Source: Alphaproteobacteria bacterium | Lineage (GTDB): Bacteria; Pseudomonadota; Alphaproteobacteria; Sphingomonadales; Sphingomonadaceae | Direction: 5' to 3' | Length of the DNA stretch: 42,315 nt | Assembly: GCA_006226465.1 (NCBI GenBank) | Contig: SBHJ01000198.1 | Coordinates: 1 to 42,315 of the forward strand | In this document: piece by piece, positions 39,145 to 42,315 of the stretch | Layout: every line of letters begins with the position of its first letter | Numbering within the stretch: position 1 is the first letter of the stretch | The notes under the pieces: model-generated | Database searches by the model: none | Told to the model about the DNA's origin: nothing | What the model saw: only the letters and a program-made list of their open reading frames with translations | Position numbers and translations under genes: made by a program

Positions 39145-41817
39145 ATGGCTAAAAAGATTTTCTGGCTTACGGGGGTTGCGCTTGTTGCCGTCTCGCATCA
39201 AGCGCGCGCGCAAGATGATCAAACGGGCAACGATAATGCGGCCAACAACGATAACGTAATTATCGTAACTGCGACGCGCCGAGCGTCGGACGTGCAGGAT
39301 ATTCCGATCGCTGTGACCGCGGTGACGCCGGCACAGCTTGATCAACAAGGTATCACCAATATCCAAACACTCGGCGCAGTTGCTCCGAGCTTCAACATAC
39401 AGTCTTCGCAAACTGAATCACAAGGCACATCCATCCGCATTCGTGGTGTGGGGACGACGGGTAACAATATCGGCCTCGAAAGTGCGGTCGGCGTATTCAT
39501 CGATGGTGTCTATCAGTCTCGGCCTGGCGTTGCGCTCGGTGAACTTGTCGATGTGGAGCAGGTCGAAGTCTTACGCGGTCCGCAAGGAACGCTCTTTGGG
39601 AGGAATACGACGGCAGGCGCACTCGTGGTGAGGAACAAGGCTCCGGAATTCGGCGGATTCGGCGCCTTTCTTAATGCCACTTATGGAAACTTTGACCTGT
39701 TTAATGTGCAGGGAGCGATCAACGCCCCGCTGGGCGAAACGGTAGCTGCACGCATTACTGGTTCTTATCGTGAGCGCGACGGCTTCCTGGATTCCGCAGT
39801 TCCCAACGTGCCCGACCAGAATGATCGGGACCGTTACTTGATCCGTGGCCAGCTCCTGTTTGAACCAACTGCCGATATTAGTTTCAGGCTGATTGGGGAT
39901 TACCAAAAAACCGATGAGCGGTGCTGCGATGCAGTTGTTCTGACTCCTTCGGCCGTTCCCGTCGCGCCGGAGTTGACAGCAGCGCTTTTCCCGGGAGGTG
40001 TTCCAACCCCTCCAGGCACCAATCTTCGAGAATTCCCTTTCGAGATTGATCGCGTGTCGAATTCCCAGGGATTTCTCAACTCCGTCGAACAATGGGGTCT
40101 ATCTGGAGAGCTGAACTGGGATCTTGGCGGAGCTGAGTTGACCGTAATAGGTTCCTATCGCGATTTTCGTGGCGAATCCACGCAAGATGACTTTCATGCC
40201 CTGAACACCTACTCTGTCGGCGGTGGTCCTGCTGCCCCCACCGGCACAACGCCAACGTTTGACGACATCAAAACTTGGACTGCCGAGGCCCGACTGCAAG
40301 GTTCAGCATTCGAAGGCGTCGTCGATTGGCTAGTGGGGGGGTTCTACTCCGATGAACAGATCGTCGAAGTGTTTCGCGCTGATTTCGGCCCGGACTACAC
40401 GACAGCGTATGGCGAAACCATTTTTGGCAGCGGTCCGCTCCTCGCTGCGACTACCGCAGCCGGAAACTTCTTTCTAGGCGGGGGCAACAATCCGCTTGAT
40501 TTTGTTCCCAGCAGTTCTGACGGCGCATTCGCGGAAAACCGCTTCGATCAGGACGGGACGTCGTTCTCTGTGTTCACGCACAACATCATCAACCTTACCG
40601 ATGAGTTCAATATCACGCTCGGTGCGCGCTACGTCGATGACAAGAAGGACGGAAGCTTCAATCAGATCGATGCTTTCAATCCGGCGTGTGCTGCTAGCAA
40701 CGCATATTCCATTCAGTATGCGTCTGATCCTGCTGGAACAATCGCCGCGCTCTCATCCATCCCGGGACTGCCTCCGGCACTCATAGCCGGATTGAGCAGC
40801 CCTGTCGTCGCGATAAGCGGCACAACGATCAACTGCTTCTTCATTGCGACGCCCGTTGCGACAACGGCTCCCGGCGTGCTGCCCACACTCGTTGATGTGC
40901 TGCCGAGGGAGTTCGATCAAACTTTCGAAGACGACGAGTTTATCTATACGATCCAAGCCGGATGGGAACCGAATCCTGATTTATTGATCTACGCCGGGTT
41001 TACCCACGGTTACAAAGCTGGCGGTTTCAACCTCGACCCACAAGCTAATGCCGTAAGGACAGGTAGCGACCCGCAATTTGCTTCGGAAGAAATCGATGCT
41101 TACGAATTGGGGATCAAGTCGACGTTGCTGAATGGCAGGGTACGCGCCAACCTTGCGCTCTTTTATTCTGATCTCGCGGATTTTCAGGTGCTTGAGTTTA
41201 CCGGCACGCAGTTTGAGACATTCAACGTCGACGATGTTACTTCAAAAGGCTTTGAATTGGAGGTATTCGCGCAGTGGAGCGATTATATCAGCAATTCATT
41301 CGCAGTTACCTACACCGATGCCGGCTATGGCGATGAATGTGATCGCGGTGGAACGATCAGCCAGGCCATCACGCTATGTGGCGCAAGCTTGACCAATGCT
41401 CCGGAATGGGTCGGCATCTTCGGTATGACCTATGACGGTCCCATCAATAGGTCAGACTGGTCCATGTTGGCTAACGTCAATATCCGCTACGAAAGCGACC
41501 GCCGGACGAGGACCAATCCATTCAACGGTGGGTTGTTGGACATATTTGGCAATCAGGTGGTTCCAGCTGTACCTGCACCGTTTGATGTTCAGGATGCGCA
41601 TTTCAAGGTCAACGCTCGGCTGGGCTTCACCACACCGGACGAGAGACTGACCTTCGAAGTATGGGGTGTGAACCTGACCGACGAGATTACCCGTTCGATC
41701 ACTTTCAACACACCGCTCATCGGTTCCGGGCCGAGTGGCACTGCCTCAGCGAGCGCCTTCATTGAAGAACCGCGAACGTATGGCGTAACCGTAAGAGCGA
41801 GGTTCGGCGCACAATAA
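39145..41817 (+). CDS. TonB-dependent outer-membrane receptor
   Basis: This 890-residue receptor has a signal peptide (hydrophobic 5-20, ending ARA) and a TonB-box-like stretch (NVIIVTATRR near 35-44). A plug domain follows with VEVLRGPQGTLFGRNTTAGAL near 150-170, then a large beta-barrel ending ...VTVRARFGAQ. I chose the ATG at 39145, which follows GGGGAGAGGGAA. It is of the sphingomonad type often used for iron chelates, sugars or aromatics; nothing nearby fixes the ligand and no FecR-like partner is present. It lies outside the right boundary repeat, so it may belong to a different insertion than the glycan island. Confidence 0.93.
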   Translation: MAKKIFWLTGVALVAVSHQARAQDDQTGNDNAANNDNVIIVTATRRASDVQDIPIAVTAVTPAQLDQQGITNIQTLGAVAPSFNIQSSQTESQGTSIRIRGVGTTGNNIGLESAVGVFIDGVYQSRPGVALGELVDVEQVEVLRGPQGTLFGRNTTAGALVVRNKAPEFGGFGAFLNATYGNFDLFNVQGAINAPLGETVAARITGSYRERDGFLDSAVPNVPDQNDRDRYLIRGQLLFEPTADISFRLIGDYQKTDERCCDAVVLTPSAVPVAPELTAALFPGGVPTPPGTNLREFPFEIDRVSNSQGFLNSVEQWGLSGELNWDLGGAELTVIGSYRDFRGESTQDDFHALNTYSVGGGPAAPTGTTPTFDDIKTWTAEARLQGSAFEGVVDWLVGGFYSDEQIVEVFRADFGPDYTTAYGETIFGSGPLLAATTAAGNFFLGGGNNPLDFVPSSSDGAFAENRFDQDGTSFSVFTHNIINLTDEFNITLGARYVDDKKDGSFNQIDAFNPACAASNAYSIQYASDPAGTIAALSSIPGLPPALIAGLSSPVVAISGTTINCFFIATPVATTAPGVLPTLVDVLPREFDQTFEDDEFIYTIQAGWEPNPDLLIYAGFTHGYKAGGFNLDPQANAVRTGSDPQFASEEIDAYELGIKSTLLNGRVRANLALFYSDLADFQVLEFTGTQFETFNVDDVTSKGFELEVFAQWSDYISNSFAVTYTDAGYGDECDRGGTISQAITLCGASLTNAPEWVGIFGMTYDGPINRSDWSMLANVNIRYESDRRTRTNPFNGGLLDIFGNQVVPAVPAPFDVQDAHFKVNARLGFTTPDERLTFEVWGVNLTDEITRSITFNTPLIGSGPSGTASASAFIEEPRTYGVTVRARFGAQ

Positions 41818-41838
41818 CGGGTAACGCAAGCAATATCA

Positions 41839-41875
41839 GGGGACGCCGGCGTACTGCGCTGGCGTCCCCTTTTTT
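41839..41875 (+). terminator. Rho-independent terminator after the receptor gene
   Basis: A 9-bp stem (GGGGACGCC / GGCGTCCCC) with further pairing inside the loop is followed by six Ts, 21 bases after the receptor stop. Confidence 0.92.
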
Positions 41876-42232
41876 GGCGACCCAAATTTCAAAATACATC
41901 TCGCCTTTGCGCATGAAAAATTGACGAGAATTAGCGCCCGCCAGTCTTGCGAAATCTCCACCTTGAGTGGAATGAACATTCCAAGAGGGAACTCGCGAAA
42001 AAGTTTATATTGGCAAGAACGAAAAGAGCGGAGCCGAACGCGTCAGTTGATTTTCGCAATGAGTTAGCGCCGAAGAACGCAGCAAGCTCGGCATAAGGGG
42101 AGGCAAGACAAATCAAACGAAACCGGACTTGCTTAGTGAAAATATGGCGGCGTCGGCGACTAGGGGCGATTTTTCCGGGACTGGCCTAAAAGCAACGCTT
42201 GTAGGTACTGATCGTCTCGTTCAGACAAGGCA
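41876..42232. other. Non-coding stretch between receptor and hydrolase
   Basis: AT-richer than its surroundings. A 61-codon minus-strand frame (42116-41931) has no ribosome binding site and no family resemblance, so I do not call it. A short inverted GGAATG/CATTCC pair occurs at 41968-41983. Confidence 0.4.
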
Positions 42233-42315
42233 TCAGATGCTCCAGAATGCCAGCACCGCCCGAAGCGCAGCAACGAACGCGAGCGGCTGGTCCAGCATGA
42301 GATGATGGCGCGCAT
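42233..42315 (-). CDS. Alpha/beta hydrolase, C-terminal fragment (cut by window edge)
   Basis: Only the last 26 codons and the stop are in the window. They read ARHHLMLDQPLAFVAALRAV and a few further residues. HHLMLDQP is a characteristic ending of alpha/beta hydrolase-fold proteins: it carries the catalytic histidine and the helix that follows. The rest of the gene lies to the right, on the minus strand. The substrate cannot be told. Confidence 0.75.
   Translation of the reverse strand, partial: ARHHLMLDQPLAFVAALRAVLAFWSI

Noticed and set aside
41931-42116. 61-codon minus-strand gene
   Set aside because: No ribosome binding site, no motif and an AT-rich setting unlike the neighbouring genes.

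Overview
The window reads as chromosome of a GC-rich alphaproteobacterium. The style of the TonB-dependent receptor, the CecR/Ybh-type exporter with a NodT-type lipoprotein and the short overlapping operons suggest a member of the Sphingomonadales (Erythrobacter/sphingomonad type). That placement is inference from protein style; no rRNA or other marker gene is present.

Layout. (1) 1-6.1 kb, housekeeping: a PLP-dependent Thr/Ser dehydratase, two tandem MAPEG membrane proteins, thioredoxin reductase (trxB), a Tyr/Ser phosphatase and a coupled pair of acyl-CoA dehydrogenases. (2) 6.1-13.2 kb: a CecR-like TetR regulator and a complete export operon in the E. coli order ybhG-ybhF-ybhS-ybhR, plus a TolC/NodT-type lipoprotein. 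A perfect 14-bp palindrome lies between the regulator and the divergent dehydrogenases. (3) 13.2-18.4 kb, purine (deoxy)nucleoside salvage: adenine/adenosine deaminase facing a purine nucleoside phosphorylase-deoC-ALDH16 operon. (4) 18.54-38.38 kb, a probable island: a UDP-sugar 6-dehydrogenase; a nine-gene translationally coupled glycan operon (glycosyltransferases, two phosphotransferases, ABC exporter, heparinase-fold protein, deacetylase, AlgE-like barrel); an outer-membrane protein with a Ser/Gly repeat loop; a secreted protein of Asp-Arg-x repeats; an ECF sigma/anti-sigma pair; and a divergent secreted subtilase. (5) 37.7-39.1 kb, a gene-poor integration scar; then a TonB-dependent receptor with a strong terminator on each side, and the C-terminus of an alpha/beta hydrolase at the right edge.

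The main discovery is regulatory. The string GGAATA-N15-CGTT occurs with identical spacing at five places, all in the island, and each lies just upstream of a transcription unit: the UDP-sugar dehydrogenase, the glycan operon, the Asp-Arg repeat protein (and probably the barrel gene behind it), the sigma/anti-sigma operon itself, and the subtilase. This has the form of an ECF sigma -35/-10 pair. It predicts that one envelope-responsive sigma factor switches on polysaccharide synthesis, an outer-membrane barrel, a charged repeat protein and a protease as one surface-remodelling system. I do not recognise this combination as a described system.

The island is bracketed by two copies, in the same orientation, of a 140-bp sequence that begins with what looks like the 3' end of a tRNA (T-stem, acceptor strand, CCA). 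This suggests one or more integrative elements stacked at a tRNA gene, with the complete tRNA probably outside the window. No integrase, CRISPR array, insertion sequence, rRNA or complete tRNA was recognised. All motif searches were done by eye and are not exhaustive.
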